From Photobacterium kishitanii (GTDB lineage Bacteria; Pseudomonadota; Gammaproteobacteria; Enterobacterales; Vibrionaceae), in the NCBI RefSeq assembly GCF_003026355.1, contig NZ_PYON01000009.1, positions 62,001 to 126,000 of the forward strand: 64,000 nt of DNA. Direction: 5' to 3'. Position numbers and translations under genes: made by a program. Below are positions 29,025-40,740 of this stretch, one piece after another. A model generated the notes under the pieces. That model worked only from the letters and a program-made list of their open reading frames with translations, had not been told where the DNA came from and searched no databases. The stretch's first letter is position 1. Each line of letters opens with the position of its first letter.

Positions 29025-31865
29025 ATGAGTGACTATAAAGATACCCTGAACCTGCCTGAAACAGGGTTTCCGATGCGAGGCAACCTAGCTCAACGTGAGC
29101 CAGTAATGCTTAAGCGTTGGTATGATGAAGATCTTTACGGTGAAATTCGTAAAGCTAAGAAAGGTAAAAAATCTTTCGTATTACACGATGGCCCTCCTTA
29201 CGCTAACGGTGATATTCACATCGGTCACGCGTTAAACAAGATTCTTAAAGATATTATTATTAAATCAAAGACTCTTTCTGGCTTTGATTCACCGTATATT
29301 CCAGGTTGGGATTGCCACGGTCTACCGATTGAATTAATGGTAGAAAAGAAATTTGGTAAGCCTGGTCAGAAATTGACAGCTGCTGAATTCCGTGAAAAAT
29401 GTCGCGCATATGCAGCTGGCCAAGTTGAAGGTCAAAAAGAAAGTTTCATGCGTCTAGGTGTACTAGGTGAGTGGAATAAGCCATACCGTACAATGGATTT
29501 TGGCACTGAAGCGAATATCATTCGTGCGTTAGGTAAAATTGCAGACAAAGATCACCTACTTAAAGGTTTTAAGCCTGTTCACTGGTGTACTGATTGTGGT
29601 TCAGCATTGGCTGAAGCTGAAGTGGAATATCAAGATAAAGTATCACTATCTATCGATGTTAAATTTAAAGCGGTAGATGAAGCGGCAGTTTTAGCTAAGT
29701 TTGGTTGTGTTGCCGATCAAGGCCAAGGTGATGTGTCGATTGTTATCTGGACAACAACACCATGGACTATGCCAGCTAACCGCGCAGTCGCTGTAAGTGC
29801 TGATCTTGAATATGCATTGGTACAAACACCTGTAACTGACACCCACTCTCAACCACAACGTTTAATCGTTGCCGCTGAGCTAGTGAAAGAAGTAATGGCA
29901 CGTGTTGGCTTTGAAGAATCAGAAATTCTTGGTTTCTGTAAAGGTGATGCATTAGAGCTAATGCGCTTTAATCACCCATTCTACAGCTTTGATGTGCCAG
30001 TTGTTCTTGCTGATCACGTTACGACTGAATCGGGTACTGGTTGTGTACATACCGCACCTGGCCACGGTCAAGAAGACTTCGTGGTAGGTCAAAAATACAA
30101 CCTTGAAATTGCAAACCCTGTTGGTAGCAACGGTGTCTACTTGCCTGATACTGAGATCTTTGCTGGTCAACATGTACTTAAAGCAAACGAAGCTGTTGTT
30201 GAAGTATTACGTGAACATGGTTCATTGTTACACTTCTCAAAAATCACCCACAGCTACCCACATTGCTGGCGTCACAAAACGCCAATCATCTTCCGTGCAA
30301 CGCCACAGTGGTTTATCTCTATGGATAAAGCTGGTCTGCGTACAAAAGCACTAGAAGAAATCAAGAACGTACAATGGATGCCTGAGTGGGGCCAGAGCCG
30401 TATCGAAGGTATGGTTGAAGGTCGCCCTGAGTGGTGTATCTCTCGTCAACGTACTTGGGGTGTGCCAATTGCACTGTTTATCCATAAAGAAACCCAAGAG
30501 CTTCACCCGCAAACATCTGAGCTAATTGAAAAAGTAGCCCAGTTAGTTGAGCAAAAGGGTATCCAAGCTTGGTGGGATCTAGAACTAACAGATGTAATGA
30601 GCGCTGAAGATGCTGCAATTTACGAGAAAGTATTAGATACCCTTGATGTATGGTTTGACTCTGGTGTAACACACTTCTCTGTCGTTGATAGCCGTCCTGA
30701 GTTTAATGGCCATTCAGCAGATCTTTACCTAGAAGGTTCTGATCAACACCGTGGTTGGTTCCAATCATCATTGATTTCATCGGTAGCGATGAAAGACAAA
30801 GCCCCGTATAAGCAAGTGTTAACACACGGCTTCGTGGTTGACGGTCAAGGCCGTAAAATGTCGAAATCAGTGGGTAACGTCGTTGCACCAAAAGATGTGA
30901 CCAACAAGCTTGGTGCTGACATTCTACGTCTATGGGTTGCATCAACAGATTACACTGGTGAAGTTGCGGTTTCTGATGAAATTCTGAAGCGTTCAGCTGA
31001 TGCTTATCGTCGTATTCGTAACACAGCACGTTTCTTCCTCGCTAACCTTAATGGCTTCAATCCTGAAACTGATTGTGTGCCTGTTGAAGAAATGGTTGCG
31101 TTAGATCGTTGGGCTGTAGGTCGTGCTATGGCGGCTCAAGCTGAGATCGTTAAAGCATACGAAGACTACAATCTACACACAGTGACGCAGCGTTTAATGC
31201 AATTCTGTTCAGTAGAAATGGGTTCATTCTACTTAGACGTAATTAAAGATCGTCAGTACACAGCAAAACGTGGTGGTCATGCACAACGTAGCTGCCAAAC
31301 GGCGCTTTACTACATCGTAGAGGCACTTGTTCGTTGGATGGCACCTATTATGTCATTCACTGCTGATGAAATCTGGAATGAAATGCCAGGTAAGCGTGAT
31401 CAATTCGTGTTTACTGGTGAGTGGTTCGATGGCTTATTTGGTCTTGCTGAAAACGAAGAACTAAACAACGAGTTCTGGGCTGAGATTCAACAAGTTCGTG
31501 GTGCTGTGAACAAGTTACTAGAAACAGCACGTAGCGAAAAAGTGATTGGTGGTTCATTACAAGCTGAGATCACGCTGACTGCGAACGCAGAACTTGCCGC
31601 TAAGCTAAATAAACTTGAAGATGAATTACGTTTTGTATTGCTAACATCAAAAGCACAGGTTGTGGTTGCTGATAGCAAACCAGAAGGCGCACAAGAAACA
31701 GATATCGAAGGATTATTTGTAACAGTGAATGCCTCTGAAGCTGCAAAATGTGAGCGTTGTTGGCACCATGTTGCTGATGTAGGCACAATTGCTGGACACG
31801 AAGAAGTGTGTGGTCGTTGTGTAACTAACATCGATGGCGACGGCGAAGAGCGTAAATTTGCCTAA
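29025..31865 (+). CDS. ileS: Isoleucyl-tRNA synthetase
   Basis: A class Ia synthetase that charges tRNA-Ile, with an editing domain that removes Val. Visible motifs: [16 protein letters not shown] with HIGH at 65-68; the editing CP1 domain, including [10 protein letters not shown] (about 243) and [16 protein letters not shown] (about 335); KMSKSVGN near 607; and a C-terminal zinc site with four Cys (CERCWHH ... CGRC). 946 residues (E. coli 938). The last base of its stop codon is the first base of the lspA ATG, so the two are translationally coupled. Confidence 0.98.
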   Translation: MSDYKDTLNLPETGFPMRGNLAQREPVMLKRWYDEDLYGEIRKAKKGKKSFVLHDGPPYANGDIHIGHALNKILKDIIIKSKTLSGFDSPYIPGWDCHGLPIELMVEKKFGKPGQKLTAAEFREKCRAYAAGQVEGQKESFMRLGVLGEWNKPYRTMDFGTEANIIRALGKIADKDHLLKGFKPVHWCTDCGSALAEAEVEYQDKVSLSIDVKFKAVDEAAVLAKFGCVADQGQGDVSIVIWTTTPWTMPANRAVAVSADLEYALVQTPVTDTHSQPQRLIVAAELVKEVMARVGFEESEILGFCKGDALELMRFNHPFYSFDVPVVLADHVTTESGTGCVHTAPGHGQEDFVVGQKYNLEIANPVGSNGVYLPDTEIFAGQHVLKANEAVVEVLREHGSLLHFSKITHSYPHCWRHKTPIIFRATPQWFISMDKAGLRTKALEEIKNVQWMPEWGQSRIEGMVEGRPEWCISRQRTWGVPIALFIHKETQELHPQTSELIEKVAQLVEQKGIQAWWDLELTDVMSAEDAAIYEKVLDTLDVWFDSGVTHFSVVDSRPEFNGHSADLYLEGSDQHRGWFQSSLISSVAMKDKAPYKQVLTHGFVVDGQGRKMSKSVGNVVAPKDVTNKLGADILRLWVASTDYTGEVAVSDEILKRSADAYRRIRNTARFFLANLNGFNPETDCVPVEEMVALDRWAVGRAMAAQAEIVKAYEDYNLHTVTQRLMQFCSVEMGSFYLDVIKDRQYTAKRGGHAQRSCQTALYYIVEALVRWMAPIMSFTADEIWNEMPGKRDQFVFTGEWFDGLFGLAENEELNNEFWAEIQQVRGAVNKLLETARSEKVIGGSLQAEITLTANAELAAKLNKLEDELRFVLLTSKAQVVVADSKPEGAQETDIEGLFVTVNASEAAKCERCWHHVADVGTIAGHEEVCGRCVTNIDGDGEERKFA

Positions 31866-32389
31866 TGACTAATTCAGCACCTCAGCAGCCGCTGACGCTT
31901 AAACAATCAGGAATTCGCTGGCTATGGTTAGCGATTCTGGTATTTATTATCGACAATGGCTCTAAGCTATTGGTGATGGACACGATGGGCTATGGTTGGC
32001 CAAACCGGATTGAGATCACCCCATTCTTTAATTTGCTGTATGTGCACAATACTGGTGCTGCATTTAGTTTTTTAAGTGAAGCGGGTGGTTGGCAGCGATG
32101 GTTATTTGCAGCGATTGCATTTGGTGTTTGTGGCCTATTAGCATTGTGGATGCGTCGTACACCAGCGACCAATAAAATGGCTAACATTGCATATGCCCTT
32201 ATTATTGGTGGCGCATTAGGTAATTTATTTGATCGCCTATACCATGGTTTTGTGGTCGATTTTCTTGATTTCTATTACGGTAGTTATCATTGGCCCGCAT
32301 TCAACATTGCTGATTCAGCCATTTGTTTAGGTGCTGCATTGTTGATTCTTGATGGTTTTAGAGCAGATAAAGCGACTAAAGCTCACTAA
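31865..32389 (+). CDS. lspA: Lipoprotein signal peptidase II (LspA)
   Basis: An inner-membrane aspartyl protease that cuts signal peptides from diacylated prolipoproteins. Four helices. Catalytic Asp123 (GALGNLFDR) and Asp150 (FNIAD) correspond to E. coli Asp114 and Asp141; the conserved Asn in [11 protein letters not shown] is also there. 174 residues. It overlaps ileS by one base and is followed by a terminator before a second lspA copy. NlpI, encoded at 61629, is one likely substrate. Confidence 0.97.
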   Translation: MTNSAPQQPLTLKQSGIRWLWLAILVFIIDNGSKLLVMDTMGYGWPNRIEITPFFNLLYVHNTGAAFSFLSEAGGWQRWLFAAIAFGVCGLLALWMRRTPATNKMANIAYALIIGGALGNLFDRLYHGFVVDFLDFYYGSYHWPAFNIADSAICLGAALLILDGFRADKATKAH

Positions 32390-32410
32390 GCATTGATATG
32401 TTATTAAAAT

Positions 32411-32445
32411 AAAACGCTGCCTGTTTACAGGTGGCGTTTTTTTTT
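32411..32445 (+). terminator. Terminator between the two lspA copies
   Basis: A 13-bp stem (AAAACGCTGCCTG / CAGGTGGCGTTTT, two G-T pairs) with a TTTA loop and a nine-T run. It separates the ileS-lspA unit from the second copy. Confidence 0.88.
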
Positions 32446-32549
32446 AGTTATTATTTGGCGTAATGTATGTTTAACCTCAGTAAGACTAAAATCGTCGTGA
32501 TGACAGTTATACTCGGTGGTTAATGGTGTGATTGAGGAGTAATTATCAA

Positions 32550-33059
32550 ATGGCAAAAGTAGCCCTAAATTCAAAATTTGAGCAACGTTCAGGTCTACGT
32601 TGGTTGTGGTTGGCTGTGATAATTTTCATGGTCGATTATTTGAGTAAAATAATCATCATGGGAACAATGACTGCTAATGGTTCAACGGCAATAGCGGTAT
32701 TACCCTTTATGAACCTATATTATGTTCATAATACTGGTGCTGCTTTTAGTTTTTTAAGCGCAGAAGGCGGATGGCAGCGATGGTTATTTACCCTAATAGC
32801 AGTGGTAGTGTGTGGTTTTTTAAGCTATCAAATGCGTCAAGCTTCGATTACAAAAACGGCGCATAATATTGGCTGTGCGTTGATCATTGGTGGTGCGTTA
32901 GGGAATCTTTTTGATCGCATAAATTATGGGTTTGTTGTTGATTTTTTAGATTTTTATTATAAAAATCACCACTTTGCTATTTTTAATATTGCCGATGTCG
33001 CGATTTGTTGCGGGGCAATGTTATATATATTAAGTAGTGTTAATAAGTCTCGCGGATAA
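32550..33059 (+). CDS. Second LspA-type signal peptidase II (tandem paralogue)
   Basis: A second complete signal peptidase II of 169 residues, next to the first. Catalytic Asp122 (GALGNLFDR) and Asp149 (FNIAD), the Asn of [11 protein letters not shown] and the N-terminal D--SK pair are all kept, and four helices are predicted, so it looks active. About half the residues match its neighbour; the loop after helix 1 (TANGSTAIAV against [10 protein letters not shown]) and the C-terminus differ most. Start at ATG 32550 follows GAGGAG at 32534-32539. Codon use looks slightly more AT-rich than lspA. Possible roles: a stress-specific or globomycin-tolerant spare enzyme, or a substrate-specialised one (inference). 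Confidence 0.9.
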   Translation: MAKVALNSKFEQRSGLRWLWLAVIIFMVDYLSKIIIMGTMTANGSTAIAVLPFMNLYYVHNTGAAFSFLSAEGGWQRWLFTLIAVVVCGFLSYQMRQASITKTAHNIGCALIIGGALGNLFDRINYGFVVDFLDFYYKNHHFAIFNIADVAICCGAMLYILSSVNKSRG

Positions 33060-33169
33060 TAAAAATCATGCCGATGGTTATTTGCTTGCGTAAAAACCCT
33101 AGTGAGCATACGTTGATACCCGCGGCACTTTGTTGTTAAATAGTAGTAACCAATAATAGGGAATAATAT

Positions 33170-33604
33170 ATGTCGGTGATCAAGGATAATAGTGAAGTGT
33201 TAATGCATTTTGCAATTAAATTAGCTGATGGGTCTGTGGCTGAGTCGACATTTGCTAATGCTAAGCCGGTGATATTTCGAATGGGTGATGGTAGCCTCAC
33301 CGAGAATTTTGAAAAATGTTTATTAGGCTTAGCGGCAGGACAGAAGAAACAGTTTGATTTAGCCCCTGAAGATGCTTTTGGCCCTTCCAATCCAAATAAT
33401 ATTCACTATGTCGATCTGAGTAAGTTTAGCGCTGATACACCAGCTGAAGTTGGTCGTATTATTGCCTTTACTGGATCTGATGGGCATGATATTCCCGGTA
33501 TAATTACACAAGTAGTGGGTGATTCAGTAACCGTTGATTTTAATCACCCATTAGCAGGTAAGACAGTCACCTTTGAGGTTGAAGTTGTCTCCATTGAACG
33601 TTAA
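33170..33604 (+). CDS. fkpB: FKBP-type peptidyl-prolyl isomerase FkpB (SlpA)
   Basis: A cytoplasmic SlyD-like prolyl isomerase and chaperone. 144 residues (E. coli 149). The FKBP part is split by an inserted-flap domain, from about 70 to 120 (PEDAFGPSNPNNIHYVDLSKF), as in SlpA/SlyD; there is no His-rich metal tail as in SlyD. It sits between lspA2 and ispH, the E. coli order lspA-fkpB-ispH apart from the inserted paralogue. Confidence 0.93.
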   Translation: MSVIKDNSEVLMHFAIKLADGSVAESTFANAKPVIFRMGDGSLTENFEKCLLGLAAGQKKQFDLAPEDAFGPSNPNNIHYVDLSKFSADTPAEVGRIIAFTGSDGHDIPGIITQVVGDSVTVDFNHPLAGKTVTFEVEVVSIER

Positions 33605-33616
33605 GAGCCATTATTG

Positions 33617-34561
33617 ATGAAAATATTACTCGCAAATCCACGTGGTTTTTGTGCTGGTGTTGATCGTGCTATTAGCATTGTCGAGCGTGCATTAGAAATG
33701 TATCAGCCGCCTATTTATGTGCGTCATGAAGTAGTGCATAACCGCTTTGTGGTGGAAGGCCTAAAACAGCGTGGTGCTATTTTTGTCGAAGAATTAAGTG
33801 AAGTACCTGATGATAATATCGTTATTTTCTCTGCTCATGGTGTATCACAAGCGGTTAGAAATGAAGCTAAAGCGCGACAGTTAACGGTATTTGATGCTAC
33901 TTGCCCATTAGTGACCAAAGTTCACATGGAAGTTGCTCGTGCTAGTCGTAAAGCGATGGAAGTGGTGTTAATTGGCCATGCTGGTCATCCTGAAGTTGAA
34001 GGTACGATGGGGCAATATGCCAATCATGAAGGTGGTATGTATTTGGTTGAGAAGCCAGAAGATGTTGATACTTTGGTGGTAAAAGATCCGTCAAACTTAC
34101 ATTTTGTTAGCCAAACTACTTTATCGGTAGATGAAACTGCTGATGTGATCGATCGTTTACGTCAAGTGTTCCCTGATATTAAAGGTCCACGTAAAGACGA
34201 TATCTGTTATGCGACTCAAAATCGTCAAGATGCCGTGCGCGAAATGGCAGCAACGGTTGATGTGATGATTGTTGTTGGCTCTAAAAACTCCTCAAACTCT
34301 AATCGCCTGCGCGAGCTTGCGGTTAAATTAGGTACACCTGGTTATTTGACCGATAGTGCTGAAGATATTGATCCGCAATGGCTTGAAGGTAAAAAGTTAG
34401 TCGGTGTCACCGCTGGCGCGTCAGCACCTGAAGAGTTAGTGAATCAAATTATTGCGCGTATTAAGCAACTTACTAATGCCACAGATGTCGAAGAATTATC
34501 GGGTCGTGAAGAAAATATGTTCTTTGAAGTACCACGAGAATTACAAGTAAAGAATATCTAA
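33617..34561 (+). CDS. ispH: 4-hydroxy-3-methylbut-2-enyl diphosphate reductase IspH (LytB)
   Basis: The last enzyme of the MEP isoprenoid pathway, giving IPP and DMAPP. Three Cys that hold the [4Fe-4S] cluster are visible: Cys12 in NPRGFCAG, Cys96 in DATCPLV and the one in [11 protein letters not shown] (about 197). Catalytic Glu126 lies in [10 protein letters not shown]. 314 residues from ATG 33617 (a TTG one codon earlier is possible). It starts 12 bases after the fkpB stop. Confidence 0.97.
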   Translation: MKILLANPRGFCAGVDRAISIVERALEMYQPPIYVRHEVVHNRFVVEGLKQRGAIFVEELSEVPDDNIVIFSAHGVSQAVRNEAKARQLTVFDATCPLVTKVHMEVARASRKAMEVVLIGHAGHPEVEGTMGQYANHEGGMYLVEKPEDVDTLVVKDPSNLHFVSQTTLSVDETADVIDRLRQVFPDIKGPRKDDICYATQNRQDAVREMAATVDVMIVVGSKNSSNSNRLRELAVKLGTPGYLTDSAEDIDPQWLEGKKLVGVTAGASAPEELVNQIIARIKQLTNATDVEELSGREENMFFEVPRELQVKNI

Positions 34562-34580
34562 TGCTGTTTTGTTAATTTCT

Positions 34581-34612
34581 AAGAGCCTCAGTGAAAACTG
34601 GGGCTTTTTTTA
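34581..34612 (+). terminator. Terminator after ispH
   Basis: A stem AAGAGCCTCAGT / ACTGGGGCTTTT (G-T pairs included) with a GAAA tetraloop and a T run. Confidence 0.85.
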
Positions 34613-34655
34613 TCATAGTCAACAAGCTACAGTGGATAAATATTATTATGAATAG

Positions 34656-35483
<828 letters not shown>

Positions 35484-35502
35484 AATCAACTAAGAATGAG
35501 TG

Positions 35503-35530
35503 AAACCTGCCTTTATGGCAGGTTTTTTTA
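35503..35530 (+). terminator. Terminator after dapB
   Basis: A 9-bp stem (AAACCTGCC / GGCAGGTTT) with a 5-base loop and a T run. Confidence 0.88.
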
Positions 35531-35703
35531 TGTCTAAAGATAGTGTTGATAACCCTGTTGTATGCAAATTTTTGGGTATGTTGTGCATAAATTAAGATGA
35601 TTATTGTGGCGTTGGTTAATAGTGATAAAACATTGTAAAAAGGTGTGTTTTGTTGTTGGTTATAAGGTCTTTGATCGTTTTTGTGTTGGCTGCCTTTGTT
35701 TTT

Positions 35704-35762
35704 AACGATAAAGTTGGGTTGTTTTATCGTTTGCGTTGGATTTTAATTTTTGTTAACGATAA
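35704..35762. repeat. Three copies of AACGATAA in the carAB leader
   Basis: AACGATAAA (35704-35712), its exact inverse TTTATCGTT (35723-35731) and another AACGATAA (35755-35762). The inverted copy joins a PurR-like half site (ACGCAAACG, minus strand, 35736-35728). Possible operators. Confidence 0.55.
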
Positions 35763-35900
35763 TGTAACCAAGGCAATCGATTACATTTTGGCTAACGTTA
35801 TTCAATAGTCCTAAAGATGTAATTAAAGTTGTTGTTTACAGTGTTTGAGTGAAAAAGTGGTGTTTGATCGTGATATTTAAAATTTAATTACGGTTAAATG

Positions 35901-35929
35901 TTGACAGATTGCTAACTGATCCATAGAAT
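35901..35929 (+). promoter_or_regulatory. Strong sigma-70 promoter of carAB
   Basis: TTGACA (35901-35906), exactly 17 bases, TAGAAT (35924-35929). It is the best promoter in the 550-bp gap. The leader would be about 100 bases. Confidence 0.8.
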
Positions 35930-36036
35930 TTGCGCAATTTGTCAAAAATCAGTAGTGAATGGTTTTTGGCGTTAAATGGAATGGGTAGTTGCAACTTTAT
36001 CTGTTTTAATTGCATTTTTATTTTTTGGAGGTTGTC

Positions 36037-37176
36037 TTGAGCAAATCTGCGCTGTTAGTCCTTGAAGATGGGACAGTGTTCCGCGGCGTGTCCATTGGGG
36101 CAGATGGTTCGGCTGTTGGTGAAGTTGTTTTTAATACCTCGATGACGGGGTACCAGGAAATCCTCACTGACCCCTCTTACTCGCAACAGATCGTTACTCT
36201 TACTTATCCTCATATTGGCAACACTGGTACTAATACCGAAGACGAAGAATCAACAGCAATTCATGCCCAAGGCTTAGTAATTCGTGATCTTCCTCTTATC
36301 GCTTCCAACTTCCGCAGTGAACAATCCCTTTCTGACTATCTTAAATCACAAAATATCGTTGGCATCGCTGACATTGATACCCGTAAGTTAACTCGTATTT
36401 TACGTGAGAAAGGTGCTCAAAACGGTTGTGTTATTGCTGGTAACAACCTTGATGAAGCGGCTGCATTAGCCCAAGCCCAAGCATTTCCTGGCCTTAAAGG
36501 TATGGATTTAGCCAAAGAAGTGACCACAGCTGAAACGTATAGCTGGAAGCAAGGTTCATGGACATTAACCGGCGGTTTACCCGCTGCGAAAGATGACAGT
36601 GAGTTACCGTATCATGTTGTGGCTTATGATTTCGGTGCTAAACGTAATATTCTGCGCATGCTTGTTGACCGCGGTTGTCGTTTAACGGTCGTACCTGCAC
36701 AAACAACAGCAGAAGAAGTACTAGCGCTTAACCCTAATGGTATCTTCTTATCTAATGGTCCTGGTGATCCAGCGCCATGTACTTACGCAATTGAAGCGAC
36801 CAAAGTATTTTTAGAAAAAGGCTTACCGATTTTTGGTATCTGTCTTGGTCATCAAATCCTAGCATTAGCTAGTGGTGCTCAAACAGTGAAAATGAAATTC
36901 GGTCACCATGGTGCTAACCACCCAGTAAAAGATCTTGAGCGTGATGTGGTAATGATTACTAGTCAGAACCACGGTTTTGCCGCTGATGAAGCAACATTAC
37001 CTGATAACCTACGCGCAACGCATAAATCCCTGTTTGATGGCTCTCTACAAGGTATCCATCGTACCGACAAGCCTGCATTTAGTTTCCAAGGCCACCCAGA
37101 AGCAAGCCCTGGTCCACACGATGCAGCACCACTATTTGATCATTTCATCGAATTAATCAAGAAACACAGCGCCTAA
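36037..37176 (+). CDS. carA: Carbamoyl-phosphate synthase small subunit, UUG start
   Basis: The glutaminase subunit: frees ammonia from glutamine and channels it to CarB for pyrimidine and arginine synthesis. N-terminal CarA domain, then a class I amidotransferase with nucleophile Cys269 (FGICLGHQ), the E. coli position, and His/Glu in [11 protein letters not shown]. Start is TTG 36037 after GGAGG (36027-36031), giving [13 protein letters not shown]. coli carA also starts with UUG. A TTG at 36010 is less likely. 379 residues. carB follows 17 bases on. Confidence 0.97.
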   Translation: MSKSALLVLEDGTVFRGVSIGADGSAVGEVVFNTSMTGYQEILTDPSYSQQIVTLTYPHIGNTGTNTEDEESTAIHAQGLVIRDLPLIASNFRSEQSLSDYLKSQNIVGIADIDTRKLTRILREKGAQNGCVIAGNNLDEAAALAQAQAFPGLKGMDLAKEVTTAETYSWKQGSWTLTGGLPAAKDDSELPYHVVAYDFGAKRNILRMLVDRGCRLTVVPAQTTAEEVLALNPNGIFLSNGPGDPAPCTYAIEATKVFLEKGLPIFGICLGHQILALASGAQTVKMKFGHHGANHPVKDLERDVVMITSQNHGFAADEATLPDNLRATHKSLFDGSLQGIHRTDKPAFSFQGHPEASPGPHDAAPLFDHFIELIKKHSA

Positions 37177-37193
37177 GCCGGGAGTAGTAAAAA

Positions 37194-40100
37194 ATGCCAA
37201 AACGTACTGACATTAAAAGTGTATTAATCTTAGGTGCTGGTCCGATTGTTATCGGTCAAGCGTGTGAATTTGACTACTCAGGTGCACAAGCATGTAAAGC
37301 GCTACGTGAAGAGGGTTACCGCGTTATTCTGGTAAACTCGAATCCAGCAACTATCATGACCGATCCTGATATGGCGGATGCAACATACATTGAGCCTATT
37401 CACTGGGAAGTGGTACGCAAGATCATTGAAAAAGAACGTCCTGATGCAGTATTACCTACGATGGGTGGCCAAACTGCGCTTAACTGTGCGTTAGATCTTG
37501 AAAAGTATGGCGTATTAAAAGAATTTAATGTCGAAATGATTGGCGCAACAGCTGACGCAATTGATAAAGCTGAAAACCGTTCACGTTTCGATAAAGCAAT
37601 GAAAGCGATTGGCCTTGAATGTCCACGCGCAGATACTGCAACCACCATGGAAGAAGCCTATAAAGTGCTCGATATGGTTGGTTTTCCTTGTATTATTCGT
37701 CCGTCATTTACGATGGGTGGTACCGGTGGCGGTATTGCATACAATAAAGAAGAATTTGAAGAGATCTGTTCGCGCGGCTTAGATTTATCACCAACCAGTG
37801 AATTGTTGATTGATGAATCTTTGATTGGCTGGAAAGAATACGAGATGGAAGTTGTTCGTGATAAGAACGATAACTGCATCATCGTGTGTGCGATTGAAAA
37901 CTTTGATCCAATGGGCATTCATACTGGTGACTCAATCACAGTAGCACCAGCGCAAACACTAACAGATAAAGAATACCAGCTAATGCGTAATGCATCGTTA
38001 GCAGTATTACGTGAAATTGGTGTTGAAACGGGTGGTTCAAACGTTCAGTTTGGTATTAACCCTGAAGATGGCCGTATGGTTATCATCGAGATGAACCCAC
38101 GTGTATCACGCTCATCAGCGCTAGCGTCAAAAGCAACGGGTTTCCCAATTGCTAAAATTGCGGCGAAATTAGCGATTGGCTTCACTCTTGATGAATTAAT
38201 GAATGATATCACTGGTGGCGCAACACCAGCCTCATTTGAACCGACTATCGATTATGTTGTAACTAAGATCCCGCGCTTTAACTTTGAAAAGTTTGCGGGT
38301 GCAAATGACCGTCTAACTACCCAGATGAAGTCGGTCGGCGAAGTGATGGCGATTGGTCGTAACCAACAAGAGTCATTGCATAAAGCACTACGTGGCCTAG
38401 AAGTTGGCGCTAATGGTTTTGACGAGATGGTTGATCTTGATGAACCTGATGCAATGAGCAAAATTCGTTATGAATTAAAAGTCGCGGGTGCTGATCGTAT
38501 TTGGTATATCGGTGATGCTTTCCGTGCTGGTATGTCAGTTGACGGTATCTTTAACCTAACCAATATTGACCGTTGGTTCTTGGTTCAAATCGAAGATATC
38601 ATTAAAGATGAAGCACGTGTTAAAGCTGCTGGTTTTGCAGGTCTTAATGAGCAATCACTGCGCGCATTAAAGCGTAAAGGTTTTGGTGATGCTCGGTTAG
38701 CTAAATTGGTTGGGGTTGCTGAAAGCGAAATTCGCAAATTGCGTGACCAATTCGATATTCATCCTGTATACAAGCGTGTTGATACCTGTGCGGCTGAGTT
38801 CTCATCAGACACCGCTTACATGTACTCATCATATGATGAAGAATGTGAAGCGAACCCAACCACCAAAGACAAAATCATGATTCTAGGTGGCGGTCCTAAC
38901 CGTATTGGTCAGGGAATTGAATTTGATTACTGTTGTGTACATGCATCATTAGCATTACGTGAAGACGGTTACGAAACCATTATGGTTAACTGTAACCCAG
39001 AGACTGTATCAACAGATTACGATACCTCTGACCGTTTGTACTTTGAACCAGTAACACTGGAAGATGTACTTGCGATTGCTCGTGTTGAAAAGCCTAAAGG
39101 TGTTATCGTTCAATACGGTGGTCAAACACCACTTAAATTAGCACGTGCACTTGAAGCTGCTGGTGTGCCAATTATTGGTACTAGCCCTGATGCGATTGAC
39201 CGTGCTGAAGACCGTGAGCGTTTTCAACAAGCTGTTGACCGCTTAGGTTTGCTACAACCAGAAAACGCAACAGTGACCACGATGGAACAGGCGATTGAGA
39301 AGTCAAAAATCATCGGTTTCCCATTAGTTGTGCGCCCATCCTATGTACTAGGTGGTCGTGCGATGGAAATTGTGTACGATGAGCAAGACTTACGTCGTTA
39401 CTTTAACGAAGCAGTGAGTGTTTCCAACGAATCACCAGTATTGCTTGACCGTTTCCTTGATGATGCGATTGAAGTTGATGTCGATGCGATTTGTGATGGT
39501 GAGCAAGTGGTTATTGCTGGCATCATGGAGCACATTGAGCAAGCCGGTGTTCACTCTGGTGACTCAGCATGTTCATTGCCAGCTTATACGCTAAGCAAAG
39601 ACATTCAAGATGTCATGCGTGAACAAGTGAAGAATTTGGCGTTTGAATTAGGTGTTCGTGGTTTGATGAATACTCAGTTCGCAGTTAAAGATAACGAAGT
39701 TTACTTAATTGAAGTTAACCCTCGTGCCGCGCGTACAGTACCATTTGTATCAAAAGCAACAGGTGTGGCGGTTGCAAAAATCGCAGCTCGTGTAATGGCT
39801 GGTCAATCACTTGAGTCGCAAGGTTTTACTAAAGAAATCATTCCACCATACTATTCAGTGAAAGAAGTGGTATTACCGTTTAACAAGTTCCCAGGTGTTG
39901 ACCCACTGTTAGGCCCTGAAATGCGCTCAACAGGTGAAGTAATGGGAATTGGTAATACGTTTGCTGAAGCATTTGCTAAGGCTGAACTAGGCTGTGGTAA
40001 AGAGTACCCATCATCAGGACGTGCACTACTTTCTGTTCGCGAAGGTGATAAGAAGCGCGTGGTTGATTTAGCGTCTAAGTTGATTAAACTTGGCTACCAG

Positions 40101-40412
40101 CTAGATGCAACTCACGGTACTGCGGTGATTCTTGGTGAAGCGGGTATTAATCCACGCTTGGTAAATAAAGTTCACGAAGGTCGTCCTCATATTCTTGACC
40201 GTATTAAGAATAATGAATATACCTACATTGTTAACACTGCTGAAGGTCGTCAAGCGATTGAGGATTCTAAAATACTTCGTCGCAGTGCTTTGGCTGAGAA
40301 AGTGAATTACACCACTACCTTGAATGCTGGTTTTGCGACTTGTTTGGCACATACTGCAGATGACCGTAATACTGTAACCTCGATTCAAGAACTGCATGCC
40401 ATGATTAAGTAA
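37194..40412 (+). CDS. carB: Carbamoyl-phosphate synthase large subunit
   Basis: Joins bicarbonate, ammonia and two ATP into carbamoyl phosphate. 1072 residues, the E. coli length. Two homologous ATP-grasp halves (about 1-400 and 550-935): [17 protein letters not shown] starts the first and [16 protein letters not shown] the second. The C-terminal allosteric domain (about 936-1072) should bind UMP and ornithine as in E. coli. Ends at a terminator. Confidence 0.98.
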   Translation: MPKRTDIKSVLILGAGPIVIGQACEFDYSGAQACKALREEGYRVILVNSNPATIMTDPDMADATYIEPIHWEVVRKIIEKERPDAVLPTMGGQTALNCALDLEKYGVLKEFNVEMIGATADAIDKAENRSRFDKAMKAIGLECPRADTATTMEEAYKVLDMVGFPCIIRPSFTMGGTGGGIAYNKEEFEEICSRGLDLSPTSELLIDESLIGWKEYEMEVVRDKNDNCIIVCAIENFDPMGIHTGDSITVAPAQTLTDKEYQLMRNASLAVLREIGVETGGSNVQFGINPEDGRMVIIEMNPRVSRSSALASKATGFPIAKIAAKLAIGFTLDELMNDITGGATPASFEPTIDYVVTKIPRFNFEKFAGANDRLTTQMKSVGEVMAIGRNQQESLHKALRGLEVGANGFDEMVDLDEPDAMSKIRYELKVAGADRIWYIGDAFRAGMSVDGIFNLTNIDRWFLVQIEDIIKDEARVKAAGFAGLNEQSLRALKRKGFGDARLAKLVGVAESEIRKLRDQFDIHPVYKRVDTCAAEFSSDTAYMYSSYDEECEANPTTKDKIMILGGGPNRIGQGIEFDYCCVHASLALREDGYETIMVNCNPETVSTDYDTSDRLYFEPVTLEDVLAIARVEKPKGVIVQYGGQTPLKLARALEAAGVPIIGTSPDAIDRAEDRERFQQAVDRLGLLQPENATVTTMEQAIEKSKIIGFPLVVRPSYVLGGRAMEIVYDEQDLRRYFNEAVSVSNESPVLLDRFLDDAIEVDVDAICDGEQVVIAGIMEHIEQAGVHSGDSACSLPAYTLSKDIQDVMREQVKNLAFELGVRGLMNTQFAVKDNEVYLIEVNPRAARTVPFVSKATGVAVAKIAARVMAGQSLESQGFTKEIIPPYYSVKEVVLPFNKFPGVDPLLGPEMRSTGEVMGIGNTFAEAFAKAELGCGKEYPSSGRALLSVREGDKKRVVDLASKLIKLGYQLDATHGTAVILGEAGINPRLVNKVHEGRPHILDRIKNNEYTYIVNTAEGRQAIEDSKILRRSALAEKVNYTTTLNAGFATCLAHTADDRNTVTSIQELHAMIK

Positions 40413-40442
40413 GCGTATTTCGATACTACTTTTGATTGTGAT

Positions 40443-40475
40443 AAAGGCCGAGCATGAAAGTGCTTGGCCTTTTTA
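40443..40475 (+). terminator. Terminator after carB
   Basis: A 12-bp stem (AAAGGCCGAGCA / TGCTTGGCCTTT, one G-T pair) with a 6-base loop and a T run. Confidence 0.9.
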
Positions 40476-40619
40476 ATTATAGCTATATTACATCATGACG
40501 TAGCAGTTACTATTTGATCGTAGGTGCAATTAAATTTTTGCTTTATATAAGGTTTGATTGGGTTGCAGCGATACATCAATAGCGTACAATGCAGGCGTCG
40601 CAGTAAGCGATATATTTTT

Positions 40620-40740
40620 GGAGACATAAGTGAACGATACCGACCAGCCCCCGAGTATGATGGTGGAAAATCAAGTCTAGCAACGGTATGCGTTACGTTT
40701 CCGTGCTGCCAGGCTCGGAATAATATGTCTTTCTTTTTAG
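40620..40740 (+). ncRNA. Putative structured leader RNA upstream of the mgtE-like gene (three-way junction)
   Basis: Hand folding gives three helices meeting at a tight junction. P1 pairs AGACATA (40622-40628) with TATGTCT (40724-40730). P2 pairs 40630-40642 with 40684-40696, 12 pairs with one bulge on each side. P3 pairs TTCCG (40699-40703) with CGGAA (40716-40720). Only 1, 2 and 3 bases separate the helices. P1 covers a Shine-Dalgarno and P2 a GTG start. TTTCTTTTT follows P1, so the element could also end as a small RNA. I match it to no known riboswitch (it lacks M-box and yybP-ykoY signatures). The structure is inferred by eye, not computed. Confidence 0.5.
40630..40680 (+). CDS. Candidate 16-codon leader peptide of the mgtE-like gene
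   Basis: GTG start with GGAG (40620-40623) six bases upstream; the peptide reads MNDTDQPPSMMVENQV and stops at TAG 40678. The N-terminal run of acidic residues and a Pro-Pro pair recalls the enterobacterial Mg2+ leader peptide MgtL, whose Asp/Glu/Pro codons make ribosomes unstable at low Mg2+. Its codons form both strands of P2 and the loop between them, so translation should change the fold. Function is inference from sequence type and position. Confidence 0.45.
   Translation: MNDTDQPPSMMVENQV

Noticed and set aside
40560..40740. Known Mg2+/Mn2+ riboswitch (M-box or yybP-ykoY) before the mgtE-like gene
   Set aside because: I looked for the conserved M-box segments and the GGGGAGUA-type motif of yybP-ykoY and found neither.
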